Shown here in pieces: positions 46,065 through 57,172 of a stretch of 64,000 bases of DNA. The notes beneath the pieces are model-generated. The model did not search any database. It had not been told where the DNA came from and was given only the letters and a program-made list of their open reading frames with translations. Position 1 is the stretch's first letter, and each line of letters begins with the position of its first letter. Origin of the DNA: Dipteris shenzhenensis. Taxonomy: Eukaryota; Polypodiophyta; Polypodiopsida; Gleicheniales. Made by a program: the position numbers and the translations under genes. The stretch is taken from NCBI GenBank assembly GCA_047967505.1, contig CM106539.1, one strand, 5' to 3'.

Positions 46065-46595
46065 TCGATGAGCTCCCCCTCTCCACCCGTGGCTGCCTAT
46101 AGGCCGCCCACTGCCCCCTCCTTGCTGCCCCGCCCTCCTTGCCGCACCGCCCTTTCTCCTTGCCTCCGCTCTGCCTGCTTCCCCACTCCACCTCCACCTC
46201 CCGCCCTGCCTTCTCCCGCTCCGTCTCCTCCCGCTCCGTCTCCTCCTTGCTTCCCCGCTCCACCTCCGCCCTACCTTCTCCCACTCCGCCGCCCCTAACC
46301 GTTCATCTGTCCCAACTCTTCCCCACCATCTCCTTGCCTCCTAGCCTCCTCCCTTCCGCCTCGCACCCCTCCCGCTAGCGCCCCCCCATCATTCTGCCTC
46401 CCCCCTTCTTCTTCTTCTTCTTCTCCGCTTCTCCCGCCCTCCTTCCTCTTCGTCACTCCTTCCTTCTTCTCCTCCCCTTGCTCCCTCCTTCATCTCCTCC
46501 CCTCTACTTTCCCTGCCGCCCTCTCCACCTCTCTTCTCCGCCTCGACATCCTTCTTCCTTTCCCTTTTTTCATTTGCCTCCCTGCAGCGGGAGCA
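46065..46595 (+). other. Pyrimidine-rich leader of the LINE
   Basis: About half a kilobase of C/T on the plus strand, with CTCC and CTTC runs. The overlapping reading frames on both strands reflect this bias and are not genes. Confidence 0.7.
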
Positions 46596-46658
46596 TTCGT
46601 GCTTGTCACGGTGAAAGAAAATCTTGGTAGTGACCTTTGGTCTAGCCGGAGGGGCTCT

Positions 46659-48157
46659 ATGGCAGCACCCTCGACTCCCACAGCTGTTCAGATTCTTCTT
46701 TCCCCAACTGACAAGCAGCAGGTACAGCAGGCAGTTCAGTCCCTCCAGGACAAGGCGCTTGTGGGTAGAATTGTGGGCCTCACGCCTACACGGAGACAGG
46801 TGCGAGAGTGAATTCAGACGAGCTTGGCATTAGAGGGAGACCACATCCAGGAGGTCACCATCTATGGAAGAGGCGTTTTCCTCATCCAGTTGAGCTCCCC
46901 TGACACTGCCTCGACACTAGTGGAGCAGAGCCCCATCCTCCTTGGCCCGCATCTTTCCTTGGTATCATGGGTTCACAGTGGAGGACATGGATACAACACA
47001 CCATGTTCCATGTTTTCCGGTTACACTCCGCTTCCCAGGGCTCCCCAAGGAGTATCGAGCCATCCTCCCCTCCATTGGTCGAGCATTTGGCACAGCGCTC
47101 GAGTCCCTGCCACACTTGGCCACCTCAGTTCTAGCACATGATGGAGTCCCCAGAATCATACTGGTGGTTGAGAGCCCAGAGTCCCTCCCAGAGTTGATCC
47201 TTCTCGAGACCCTTGAAGAGGGCACACTTCGCCAGAGGGTGGAGATTTCCAGGCTACCAGGCCAGTGTCTTCGGTGCAGATAGAAGGGTCACCTCGCCAA
47301 AGATTTGCCCCCGTGACCTCCCCCGTGCGCCTCCCCCCCCTCCCCCGCAAAGTAGAAAGAGTCAACAAGCCCGAGTCCAATGCCCTCTCAGGCAGGAGCA
47401 GCAAGAGTCTCAGACCCCATGGGTTACCCCCTCAGAAGGGGACTAGACCCACATTAAAAAGAAAAAGAAACCAAGCAAGCAGGCCTGCAAGCGCCGCAGG
47501 CGGAGGGCCAATCATAGAGAGAGGGACAGGGTTGATCGAGAGGCCTTGAAGGAGGAACAGTAGGAGCCACCTCCCCCAGCGGCAAGGACCACCGTCCATC
47601 CAGACGATCCTCTAGCTTCAGAGGTTCAACCTCTGTATCCACCCTTGCAGCAGCAGCGAACCCCAGGAGCTTCAAATGCGGCGATGGCAGAAGCCGCAGA
47701 CGCTAGCCCGACGGCGGCCGCGGAGGAGCGGATCCAGAGCCTCGACGAGCATGATCAACAAGGGGGGCTTGAGGTCGTCCTCCTCCCCCTCCCCCTCCCC
47801 CTCCCCCTCCAGACCCCTCCCCCTCTTCCTTTTCCACCTCCCCCTCCCCCTCTAGGGTTCCCCCCGCCCCCTCTCCCCCCCTCAGTCCCCCCTTCTATGG
47901 TCACTCTCACCACCCACCCCCCTCCCTCTACCCCCCACATCCCTACCCCTCCCTCTGTCGCCCCCCTCTCCACCTCAACATCAGGTTCTTCTGCCTTGAC
48001 ACCCCTGCCAACAGGCAAGGGAACGATGACGCCCCCTTCTGCTTCCTCATCGCAACGGCAGGTCCATTCAAGGAGGGATCCTGAGGGACGAAGCTCGTCC
48101 TCCCGGTCAGCAGCTTCCAACCTCCAGCTTGGGCGTCCCTTACCGCGGGACTTCTAG
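46659..48157 (+). pseudogene. LINE ORF1 (DUF4283-like, zinc knuckle)
   Basis: From MAAPSTPTAVQIL the reading shows ALVGRIVGLTPTRRQV, a stop, ALEGDHIQEVTIYGRGVFLI, a frameshift near 46940, PVTLRFPGLPKEYRAILPSI and CLRCR, a stop, KGHLAKD. The order fits plant LINE ORF1 proteins: a nucleic-acid-binding domain that ends in an LPG-type motif, then a CCHC knuckle. A long Pro/Ser-rich tail follows (47645-48157). Confidence 0.75.
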
Positions 48158-48646
48158 AGATTAGGACCCTGGAACTATCTAGAGATTTCGGACTCATATC
48201 CTCTACCACTGGAGGTAACGCTCATGGTCCTTCAGCCCTGGAAGGGGGGTTTGATCAGTGCAGTGGGATCTCAGACACACCCTGTTTGGAGATTTTAGTA
48301 GCATGCCCATGGCGCAGAGGTGAACTTTCAGTTGAGCTTCACGCGTGAGGAGCCGGTGTGTGGTTTGGCGACAGGAGTTATCAGATTGCCATTGGAGGCA
48401 AAGGTGGAGCAAGCATACTTCTGGCCCCTCCAAAAGTGTGTAGAGCTGTTCAGGGGGGGTGAAAGCCTCTTTCATGATGATGAAATGGGCATGGAAGATC
48501 AGTATTGAGCCAGTATCCACCCTAGTACGGCGCCGCACAGACACCGACTACTCACCCTCCAAACCCTCAGCAAAGTCACACAAGGTAGTCTTTCTGGGAT
48601 AGACACCCACTCATAGGAGAGCCTTGTTCCTGACACCCCCGTCCTC

Positions 48647-49384
48647 ATGAGCCGGACCATAGTGAGTTGGAACGTACATGGGCTCCACGACTGTGTTCGT
48701 AGCCAGCCGCAGTACCTGATACTCCGGCAGGAGTTGTAGAGGGCAGTGGTGGTAGGGCGGGCATTGGATATCCTTATGATTCAGGAGCACATATTTTCAG
48801 CCGCAGACATCAGACGACGTTATCACCTTCTCCCAGTGAGTCTAGAGAAGTGGTCCCCCGCAGTAGGACAGAGCGGAGGGGTCTGCATCTCAATCTCACA
48901 GACTTTGGCTCCAGAGGTCTACGATAAGGGCGAGCTCATTCCAGGACAGGCAGTTTGGATGGGAGTTCGGACGGGAGAGTCCAGGATTGGGATCCTAAAC
49001 GTGTATGCCCCAGCATGTAGACAGCACTGCCCGGCCTTTTGGAGGAGGCTGTTAGAGTGTCTTCTGGATGTAGACTCCTGGATTGTTGGAGGTGACTTCA
49101 ACAACTTGGAGTTTGGGAAAGACAAGCAGGGCGGCGCCTCGTTTTCTGAGATGCCAGCAGCAGAGCGTAGCTCCTAGGAGCAATTCATTTTCATGATCAG
49201 TGGCAGAGACCTGTGGAGAGAGCCAGATTTTAGTAGGTTCTCTTCTCCTTTGGACAGAGGAGAATTGATGGATTGCTACCGTTTCTATGTTGGGGAGTGG
49301 GCACTACACAGAGGCAGATCTACCGCGATTCTGGCAAGTACCACGATGTCAAACCACTCTCCAGTGGTACTTAACTTGGATTAG
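48647..49384 (+). pseudogene. LINE ORF2 endonuclease domain
   Basis: One frame with two stops reads TIVSWNVHGLHD, DILMIQEHIFS, GVCISISQTL, RIGILNVYAPA, DSWIVGGDFNNLEF and SNHSPVVLNL. These are the ordered motifs of the apurinic-type endonuclease that nicks target DNA. The last motif is SNHSP where active enzymes have SDHSP, so the catalytic Asp is changed to Asn. Confidence 0.85.
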
Positions 49385-50290
49385 CCCCGCCGAGGTCTCC
49401 CCCAGAAGGCGGTCCGCATTCCAGAGGACCTCTTGTAGGACGAGGAGATTCAGTAAGTCATGGCAGGGATTTGGGAGCAGTCAGAGATGACACCGTGCGA
49501 GGGCTGGGCTGCGTGGGTGGCCGATGCGATTCAGAGGAGCAGTGAGGAGTTGCAGGCTCACCCCCTTAGGCGGAGGAGGACCCTTCAGGAGAGTGAGCGG
49601 GCTTTGAGGAGAGACCTCGCTCACAGTCCTTGAGAGATCAGAGTGGGTATTGACATTACAATAGAGCAGCAGATTGCCACGGTCCTTGAGAGTGTTCGGC
49701 GCAAGCTTCTCTATTGGAGCTCGGCCAAACTCTCCCTAGCAGGTCGTGCCTTAGTGGCAAACCAGGCCCTTCTTGCCATGGCCTGGTATGTCGCCTCCTG
49801 CTGGTGCTTTCACAGAGGATGCATTGGGAAGCTCCGACGGTTGGTATGGAACTTCCTTTAAGTAGGTTCAGACGGCACGAGGAACACTAGGGCCCGAGTA
49901 GCTTGGCAGACAGTGATCATGCCGCAGGCACTGGGAGGCTTGGGTATCATGATTCGGAGATGCAGAGCAAAGCCCTTATGGGCAAGTTGGTAGTTCGTGG
50001 CCTCACCCTAGGTGCAGAGCCTTGGAAGCTCCTCTTACAGTGAGGGCTTCTAAGGAACACCCCATGCACTAGGGGACAGTGGCAGCCTTCACATAGATGG
50101 ATCTTCTCAGAGGCCCCCCTTACGGGGAAGGCCTCCCCCTGATGAGGAGCCTTCACAGGGTCTGGCAGAGACTAGGAGGGGGTCTCATCCGTGCTCCACC
50201 CAAATGTAAAGAGGAGTTTGAGCGCCAGCCCCTTATGTGGTACCCAACCTATTTGCTGGTCAATGGAGAGGCATAGGTCCAGGCTGATAC
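49385..50290 (+). pseudogene. LINE ORF2: pre-RT stub joined to the RT tail
   Basis: After the endonuclease, a helical stub (EELQAHPLRRRRTLQESERA) is followed at about 49640 by the region downstream of RT (RKLLYWSSAKLSLAGRALVA, then ARVAWQTVIMPQALGGLGI). The RT fingers and palm, including the FADD/YADD-type box, are missing, so about 1.5 kb was lost. Confidence 0.75.
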
Positions 50291-50455
50291 AGGCTCTTGT
50301 ACACTGATGCTGAGGCTAAAGAGCAGGAGCTCATGTGGAGAGGCAAACGAAGAAGAGGGAGTGCTTCGAGGAAGGAGAGGAGAAGAGAGTGCAGCTAGAG
50401 TGGCCCAGCGGAGGAGAGAGGTAGCGGGTAGGATTACGACTCCTCTGATACCAAC

Positions 50456-50765
50456 TGTTGAAAATGGGGAGAGGGTGAGAGACACATGATTGGAGACAAG
50501 AGCTGAGGCACGAACTGATGTTGATTGATTGATTAATCACAGCAAGTACATATCCTCTTTTATAGGCTGGGCAAGCCTTATCTTCCCACACAGACACCTC
50601 ATAGATGAGGTCACACACAAGAGAATCTAGATCCTATAATCTAGGGGAGGAATCATACCTACCACATGAGGTGGCACAAGTGGCCTCAAGACTCTTCACA
50701 CTCACACAATTGTAGGACACTCCTAGGACTCTAGGACCACACACACTAGGACTCCGATTCCAACA
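50456..50765 (-). repeat. Copia LTR on the minus strand, with primer site
   Basis: 310 bp, reading TGTTGGAATC to CATTTTCAACA on the minus strand; the outer five bases are inverted repeats (TGTTG/CAACA). A primer site (TGGTATCAGAG) follows at 50443-50453, and a TATA box (CCTATAAAAG) lies at 50556-50565. No gag or pol follows, so this is the 5' end of a truncated element. Confidence 0.8.
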
Positions 50766-50929
50766 GTTAGCCCTAGTTCCAGAGACCCCCTAGGCCACTA
50801 GTGAGCTAGGTCTCTCTTAAACATGCCGATTTCTTTCAGCCTTTTTCGGTTTTTCCCATACTCAGCACCTTCAAGGCTGCTGTGTTGTATGAAATCTTTC
50901 ATGCATTAATAGAAGGTTCCTTTCTTTGG

Positions 50930-51175
50930 GGAACATAAACTCCATCACGCATAGCAGGGACTAGCTAGTATGACATCCCCACTGACGTCATCAACACCCA
51001 ACAGTGGGTGTAGACCTTAGTATAAAAATATGCTCTCACACATATAAATCCACACACCCACACATACTTGAACATCCTTTTATACAAAGTCTTCATACTG
51101 AGTTTCTATCGGCACTTTGGAGGTGAAGGGCAAACTCAGCCATGACGAAGGCTAGCACTAAAGGAGAAGGCTTTA
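50930..51175. repeat. Copy of the dispersed 540-590 bp unit
   Basis: It runs from ATAAACTCCATCACGCATAG through the TGACGTCA motif (near 50982) to ACTAAAGGAGAAGGCTTTAG, with the same order as in the 57-58 kb array. Confidence 0.85.
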
Positions 51176-51809
51176 GCCCACTTTATCAACCCCCCTTCTC
51201 TGCACTCTCGCTCTTCTCTCAGCCCACTCTCTCCCCCTTCTCTCAGCCCCCCCTTTTCTCAATGGCTCCTCCTCGTGGCCTTCACCAAGACCAGGAGGTG
51301 AGACCTGGACCCCTCCATAACAAGTCAAAAGGAGGAGCACACAATTGGCACCATCCCTATTGTAATGCTGAAAAACCTGGAGGCTCAGACCGACTATAGA
51401 ATCGCGTATTAAAAGTACAACCCTACTTGCAAATAGATTGGCATTGAGGTAGTGCGGCAAAAGGTTCTTGATCCTCGCGGTCGAGCATCGGCAGCCCCAC
51501 ATGCAGTAGCTTCTCCTTCTGCTTCTAATTCTAGCTCCTCCTTTGGGATACAGCTTCACATTCATGAATATGTTACATGATGTTTCTTGTGTTAATTGAG
51601 TAACTAGAATCGATAAGTCCAGCTTGTCTTTTACAGGCATTAGAAATATCATCATGTTCAATAGGAGAGCATTCTCTTGGATTTTACAATTGATTTGCCA
51701 TAAACACAAGGAGGATGTGATTCCATTCTTGCGGCGGTTGACTATTGTAACCAACTAGCGAAGACATGGTTTGGCTATATCTTTTTGGTGCTTGGTAGAT
51801 ATGAATTAT
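51176..51809. other. No clear gene
   Basis: The minus-strand frame at 51173-51754 is long (193 codons) but unrecognised. It may be a decayed part of the hAT transposase whose pieces lie on the same strand. Confidence 0.35.
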
Positions 51810-51839
51810 GGTGCATGAAACTTTTAAGTATTGTACTAC

Positions 51840-51923
51840 TACCCTCATTATCTGGTTAAGTATATGAATGGCCAAATGCAACAATGGAGCATCTGGCGCA
51901 TAGTCCTCCCACCAACGAATGGA
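51840..51923 (-). pseudogene. hAT transposase, C-terminal dimerisation fragment
   Basis: The minus strand reads RWWEDYAPDAPLLHLAIHIL, the start of the hAT dimerisation domain (pattern WWxxxGxxxPxLxxLAxxIL). It breaks off at the LTR that starts at 51925. Confidence 0.6.
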
Positions 51924-51924
51924 G

Positions 51925-53106
51925 TGTAATGAAGGCCAAGATTGTGCCAAGTTAGTGAGGGTTAGGCTAATTTCTCTAGGGGATGTTTAGGCCTAGAGAG
52001 GAAAGTCTATTTTTCTCCCCTCACCCTTCTCTCTCTCTTCCTCTCCCTCTACCCCCTTTCCTCACTTCTCACTCTTCTCCCCCTTCTTCTCTCTCCCTTC
52101 TGCCAACTCTATATTCCTGTTGCATCCAATGCCCCTTCCTTGTTCTAACAAATAGGTCAAACAATGTGTTTGATTATTTTGTGGTCAGGAGGTTGGACTT
52201 TGGTGTATCTAGTGACAAGGAGACATTGTGGGACCATACATGATGCCCAGCAGGCCTGATTTGTCTGAGGGTTTAGCGAAACTTATGGAGCTGTTTGAGT
52301 CCAAATTCAGCAGCTATAATGAAGATGATTTTCAATTCTCCACATTTGGTAAGGACAACATAACCAGAGATGCAATGCAAAGACAGCTCATTGAACCACT
52401 CATTGAAGCTACCATGTGGGGTATATGGCAAAGCAAGTAATGCTTTCCATGTGGAGGAAAGTGAACAGCCAAACACAATGTGTTGTGCATAACAAAAACC
52501 ATAGGGATACTTAAAACTTATGTGATTATGAAGCTTTGTGATGATGATCATGCCAGGATGGATTACCACCCACATGCCCCTAGAGGTGCCACAACACCCA
52601 AGGCAAAGAAATTTATCACATTTCCTTTTGACCCTGGTGGCAAGCATGATGGAGTTTGTCCTTTTTACAGTAGGGGGCCTTGATGCCTAAATATAACCTG
52701 CAATTTTGAGGACAAAATTGTTTTTGCGGAGGGATGGATGTAATGAAGGCCAAGATTGGGCCAAGTTAGTGAGGGTTAAGCTGATTTCTTCTTTAGGTGA
52801 TGTTTAGGCCTAGAGAGGGAAAAAAGGAGATAGTGTGGAGGGAGACTATATAAGTCCACCTCCCCACCATCTGTACAGACTTTTGATGTGACATCTAATC
52901 CTATCTACTCCATCCTCCTTCCTCCTATGTGCTGCCTACACTCTCTCTCCCACTCTCTCTCTATCTCTCTCCCCCCTCACCCTTTTCGCGCTCTTCCTCT
53001 TCCTCTACTCCCTTTCCTCACTTCTCACTCCTTCTCCCCCTTCTTCTCTCTCCCTTCTACCAATTCTATCCCCTTCCTCCAATCTGCCCCTGCCTCCTCC
53101 ATTGCA
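51925..53106 (+). mobile_element. Small non-autonomous LTR element
   Basis: Two related LTR-like segments start TGTAATGAAGGCCAAGATTG at 51925 and 52739. The second is preceded by a purine tract (GGAGGGATGGA) and has a TATA box (ACTATATAAG, near 52847) that the first has lost by deletion. Only about 590 bp lie between. Their frame at 52228-52440 has no known motif, and the end (FEDKIVFAEGW) resembles the last residues of some Gypsy polyproteins. Ends are approximate; no clean target duplication was found. Confidence 0.55.
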
Positions 53107-53525
53107 CAAAGAGACAACATGATTAATGGTAGGATCCACACAATCCAACTTATCAGTATCCTTCAAGAGATTATTCAGCCCATGTGCCATGCAAGGAGTG
53201 AAGGTAAGGTGAGGGTACTTCTCTTCAAGAATCCTCCCTACTGCCCTGTTGGAGGTCTCACGATAAGAAACAAACTGAATAACCCGATCTACCCCACATG
53301 CTCAATGGGCTCCATCCAAATGGTAGCCAACCTTTCGGTTGAGTTTCCCTCCTTTGAGTTATCAATAGCTTTAATGAAGAAGCTGGTCCCTTTAGAGTAT
53401 GCAATGATGCCTTGAATAGAGCAGCTCCTAGTGTCACTCCATCCATCTCCCATCAATGTGACACCACATTTCAGCCGTCTTTTCTTATGCCCTCCCTCGA
53501 GGATGCCATGAGGCCACAAAGCTAG
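53107..53525 (-). pseudogene. hAT transposase fragment (DUF659 region)
   Basis: Minus-strand pieces read CGVTLMGDGWSDTRS, SIQGIIAYSKGTSFFIKAID, ATIWMEPIEHVG and, after a frameshift, MAHGLNNLLKDTDKL. This matches the catalytic start of plant hAT transposases (DUF659, with a DGWTD-like first Asp and a C-AHxLNLLL motif). With the C-terminal piece at 51840, it suggests that one hAT gene was split by the LTR element, with its middle missing. Confidence 0.75.
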
Positions 53526-54581
53526 CTTGATGACTCTTGGGCCAGGGGCTGATGAAGTGGGAGTCCTCGTATTTCCTCTCTTCCCAGATAGCAGTCCAAC
53601 GCTTGTGCTTCTTGGTGGTGAATCTTTGGTCTAGCAAAAGGGGCTCACATGGAAGCTCCCTCAACTCCCACAGCCGTTCGGATTGCACTTTCCCAATAGG
53701 ACAAGAAACAACTAAAGAATATCGTCCAATCCCTTTAGGACAGATTGATAGTGAGCCGCAAACTAGGCCTCACACCCTTGAGAATCAAATTCAAGATTGG
53801 ATCCAAGTGAGTTTACCACTTGAAGGTGATCACATCCAAGTGGTCACCATCTACACGAGGTGGTTTTTCTTCTCTAGTTGAGCTCTCCTGATGTCACCCA
53901 AGCCTCAGGAGAGCAAGGCCGATCTTCCTTAGCCCTCACTTAGTATCCTTTATCCCTTGTGGGTAGATCAAAGCAATTTGGGCATGCATGCTGCATAGAA
54001 CTGCAGACACTCTGCACATTTGCGCCAATTGGCAGGGATGGTCCCTCGTCAACTCCCATGCCATAGGAGAAGAAGGCGAAGGGAGCCCCCTCAGGGTGGG
54101 CCTCAAACACCAGAGGGGACTATCTTCTCCGATCTCCTGGTAGACCCGTTCTCCTCAAATTTCCTCCGGCCGTTGAGTCCTCTTCAAGTCTGGACTCAGA
54201 GCTGGTACCCCTTCCGAGCGTCCTTACTCGCATTACTCAGTTCCCCTACCCCTACCTCCACGCCTGGATCTTATTTCCTTGCCCCACCCCGGTCCCCCTC
54301 CCCGTTCTCCGTCTTTCAACCCCTCCCATTTCCTCCTCTGCCCCCCTCCTTCATTGTCACAGCCCCTTCTTCCCCTCCCCCCCTCCACAATACCTCCCCA
54401 TCCCCCACTTTTGCCTCGCGAGCCGTACAACAACTGCCCCTATGTGCCCTCGTCTCATCCCTCTTTCTCCTAAGAACCCCCCCTCGAGCCAGCTTAGGAG
54501 TCCTTCCCTATCCCGAGGACTATAGGGCCGAAGCCATGCCCCTCTTTCGCAAAAGTTCTGACGACTGGAGCCCTTGAATTA

Positions 54582-54692
54582 TCTAGACATCCCCCGCTTA
54601 TTCTAGAGATGTCACTCTGATATTTCAACCCTGGAAACTAGACATCCCCCGCTTATTCTAGAGGTGTCACTCTGATATTTCAACCCTGGAAA
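54582..54692. repeat. 56-bp tandem duplication in LINE copy 2
   Basis: CTAGACATCCCCCGCTTATT through ATTTCAACCCTGGAAA occurs twice, nearly identical, at 54582 and 54638. Confidence 0.95.
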
Positions 54693-55392
54693 TTGCAGCC
54701 TAAAAAGGGGGCCCCATCACCGCAGTTGGAAGCCTGACCTATCCTTTTTGGAGCTTCAACTTCGCGGCCATGAGTTAGAAACGGTGGACCTCCATTCTCT
54801 TGATTTGATGATGAAGATGATAGAGTGGTTGGGACCACACGTGAAGGAGTTGAGGATCATGCATGGAGACACGGCTACCTAGAATTCTAGCTAGCCTTTT
54901 CTCCAAACAGGAGAGGTTTGGTCCTTGTAGTGGTGGTGCTTTGCCTAGGCCAGAGGTATAGCTCAGAGATATTGACACACTCGCCACTAAACTAGTGCGC
55001 TACCTGCTTGGTATGCAAACTTTGAGCCAATCCTGGCTGTAGCTCATCGTTGCACGGACACGGTTACTCACCTCCCCCCCCCTCGCCCCCCCCCAAAAAA
55101 AAGTCAAAAGTCCACAATCGTTACAAAGGCTTCCACGCATAGGAGGACCTTGGTTAGCTACCCCCTCCCCATGAGAGGGACTGAGATGAGCTGAAACATT
55201 TATGGACTTCACAATCATGCAAGGTAGCAATAGCTACAATAGTAGTCAATACTTTGACAGGAGCTGTAGAGGGCTATGTTGGGACGAGCAATAGATTTTC
55301 TCTTAATACAAGACCACATGTTTTTCGGCAACAGACATCAAATGATGGTGCCGTCTCTTCCAAAGTAGAGGTGCGGACATTGCAATGGATAT

Positions 55393-55482
55393 GAGCTAAG
55401 GGGTCTACATTTCAATATCCCAAGCTCTAGCGGCCCCGAGCTAAGGGGTCTACATTTTGATATCCCAAGCTCTAGCGGCCCC
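55393..55482. repeat. 45-bp tandem duplication in LINE copy 2
   Basis: GAGCTAAGGGGTCTACATTT through CTCTAGCGGCCCC occurs twice, at 55393 and 55438; LINE copy 1 has it once. Confidence 0.95.
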
Positions 55483-55735
55483 ATATATGTTCGACCAAGG
55501 TCAGCTTATTACAAGAAGGTGGGTAGTGGATCGTTTTATAGATGGGTGACCCCACAATTGGGATTCTAAACGTATGTGCCTCTGCCTCCAGATAGCATCG
55601 CCCTTCTTTTTGGAGGTGACTTACCAAGACCCTCCCAGATATCTACTCTTAGGAGACTTCAACAATCTAGAGTTTGAGGAGGACAAACACGGCAAAGCCT
55701 CCTTCTCAACAATGGCCGCAGCTGAGAGAAGCACG

Positions 55736-56735
55736 TTGTGTGGATAAAATTGTAAATATGTTTTTTACTTGTTGCATGCTAATGAGTAGGCACATACCTA
55801 TGTACATAGCTAGTGGGTGGTGGCTTTGAGTTATGGACACTCTCATAAAAGACTCTACACTGATGTAGATATTTTCTTGAGATGGTAGATACTTTTACGA
55901 GGTTTGAGCCCATTGATGGGCAACACTTTTGTGAAGCTTGCAGGATCGCCCTTGATGAGGGAAGAAAAGAAAACTTGCCACAGATTGAGTGGATGGAAAA
56001 GTTTCAACGGGTCATTTGTCATATATGCATATTTAATGATGACTCGAAGTACATTCTAGAATCAGAAAGGCTGAATTCTACTCCATTTAGGTTGAAAAAA
56101 AGCTCTTCTCTTTTTGAGATCTTGATAAAGGCAAGGGAGTTATGGATGGTGACAGAGATGATGGGCGACGTAAGTCCGTGATTCCGTGAGCAGAAGAGAT
56201 GAGCGATGGCGATATTGCTTGAAGAGCTTCTTGTGCGAGCTGGAGCTTCATGGTCTTGTGAAAAGGCATCACAGGTGGTTCTAGGTGCTGCGGCACCTGC
56301 TGGACAAAGACGGGGACTCAAGGTGACGGCCGATGTTCAGTAGGGCTCCATGCGAAGGCCGACGGGACTGGCTGGCTCACAACTTTCTCACGACTGGAGC
56401 TACAAAGGCTCTCACGTCTGGAGCTCTGAAGGCTCACGGCGACGGAGGATGGGACTGCTCACGAAGAGGGACGGAACTGCTCACGGAACTCGCTAACGAA
56501 TGTTTTTTTTTGTTGTGTCTAAGTTGGTGACGCTGCTCAGTTCGCTGGCCTTCTAGTTCACGTCAGGTTTACGCTGCTCAGTTCGTTGGTCGTAGGTTCA
56601 GCTCTTGACCAACGCTACTTGCTGCTTGCAGTCATCTTGTTGATCGAACGTCGGCGTAGCTTCTTATGGCTAGCAAGTTTGGCATAGCAACTGCTAAAAA
56701 TCCAGAGTGAAGAGTGAAAAGGTGCCAGAGTCGTA
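55736..56735. other. Unrecognised sequence, probably leader of the next LTR element
   Basis: The frame at 55882-56181 (99 codons, MVDTFTRFEPIDGQHFCEAC) is not recognised. From 56330 to 56735 GGAGCT/CTCACG words repeat; this stretch lies downstream of the primer site on the minus strand and is likely element leader. Confidence 0.4.
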
Positions 56736-56747
56736 CTCTGATACCAA

Positions 56748-57130
56748 TGTAGAGAACGGGGAAAGGGCAGATTTGGAGATGGGGAGAGAATAGCAGAAGA
56801 AAGGGAGGAGAAGAGAGGAGAAGCGGAAGGAGAGAGGAAGAGAGAGAAGGATGAGGGGATAGAGAGATAAAGAGAGGGAGGAGAGAGAGACTGTGAGCGT
56901 AGGCGGGAAGGAGGAAGGGAGTAGATGTCACATCAAAAGGTGCATAGTAGGGGTGGATGGAGACTTATATAGTCCCTCCGGCCTCTTTTTCCCCTTCATT
57001 AGATTCACCATAAGGATGGAGGAAGGAGAGTTCTTACACAATTACCTCACCAAAATGAAGGTGCCACAAACCCTAGCAACAAGGGGTCAAAGGATGGCCA
57101 TTAATCAAATTAGCCATGTTCATGCTTAAC
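56748..57130 (-). repeat. LTR on the minus strand, related to the LTRs at 52-53 kb
   Basis: The minus-strand end CCCGTTCTCTACA is followed by a primer site (TGGTATCAGAG, 56736-56746). A TATA box (ACTATATAAG) lies near 56963-56972. The neighbouring CTTTTGATGTGACATCTA and the C/T-rich end match 52880-52990. Its left end (higher coordinate) is approximate. Confidence 0.65.
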
Positions 57131-57172
57131 ATGTTTCTATAGATATTCAAAGGGTAGCCTACTAGTGTATAA

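Larger units (their letters stand above)
46018..50290 (+). mobile_element. LINE retrotransposon copy 1, RT core missing
   Basis: Order: pyrimidine-rich leader, ORF1 with DUF4283-like domain and zinc knuckle, proline-rich region, AP-type endonuclease, then a jump to the C-terminal RT tail. The central RT with its catalytic Asp pair is gone. No poly-A tail is recognised; the right limit is approximate, before a minus-strand LTR. Confidence 0.8.
53600..55735 (+). mobile_element. LINE retrotransposon copy 2, truncated
   Basis: It runs parallel to LINE copy 1: TTTGGTCTAGC and CCCTCAACTCCCACAGCCGT match 46638 onward, EGDHIQVVTIY matches ORF1, and 55165-55735 match the endonuclease (MSRTEMS, then AIDFLLIQDHMFF, then NNLEFEEDKHGKASFS). 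It stops at the same coding point as AAERS in copy 1 (49170). It is more decayed than copy 1, with many stops and two private tandem duplications. Confidence 0.8.

Noticed and set aside
46021-46284. Minus-strand Glu/Arg-rich frame near the LINE leader
   Set aside because: It translates the complement of a C/T-rich tract; several frames on both strands are open there for the same reason.
47755-48120. Minus-strand Gly-rich 121-codon frame
   Set aside because: Shadow of the Pro-rich tail of LINE ORF1 in CCCCCTCC repeats.
52273-52647. Minus-strand 124-codon frame as a BED-type zinc finger of hAT
   Set aside because: Cys and His spacing does not fit, and the plus-strand reading of the same stretch is equally open.
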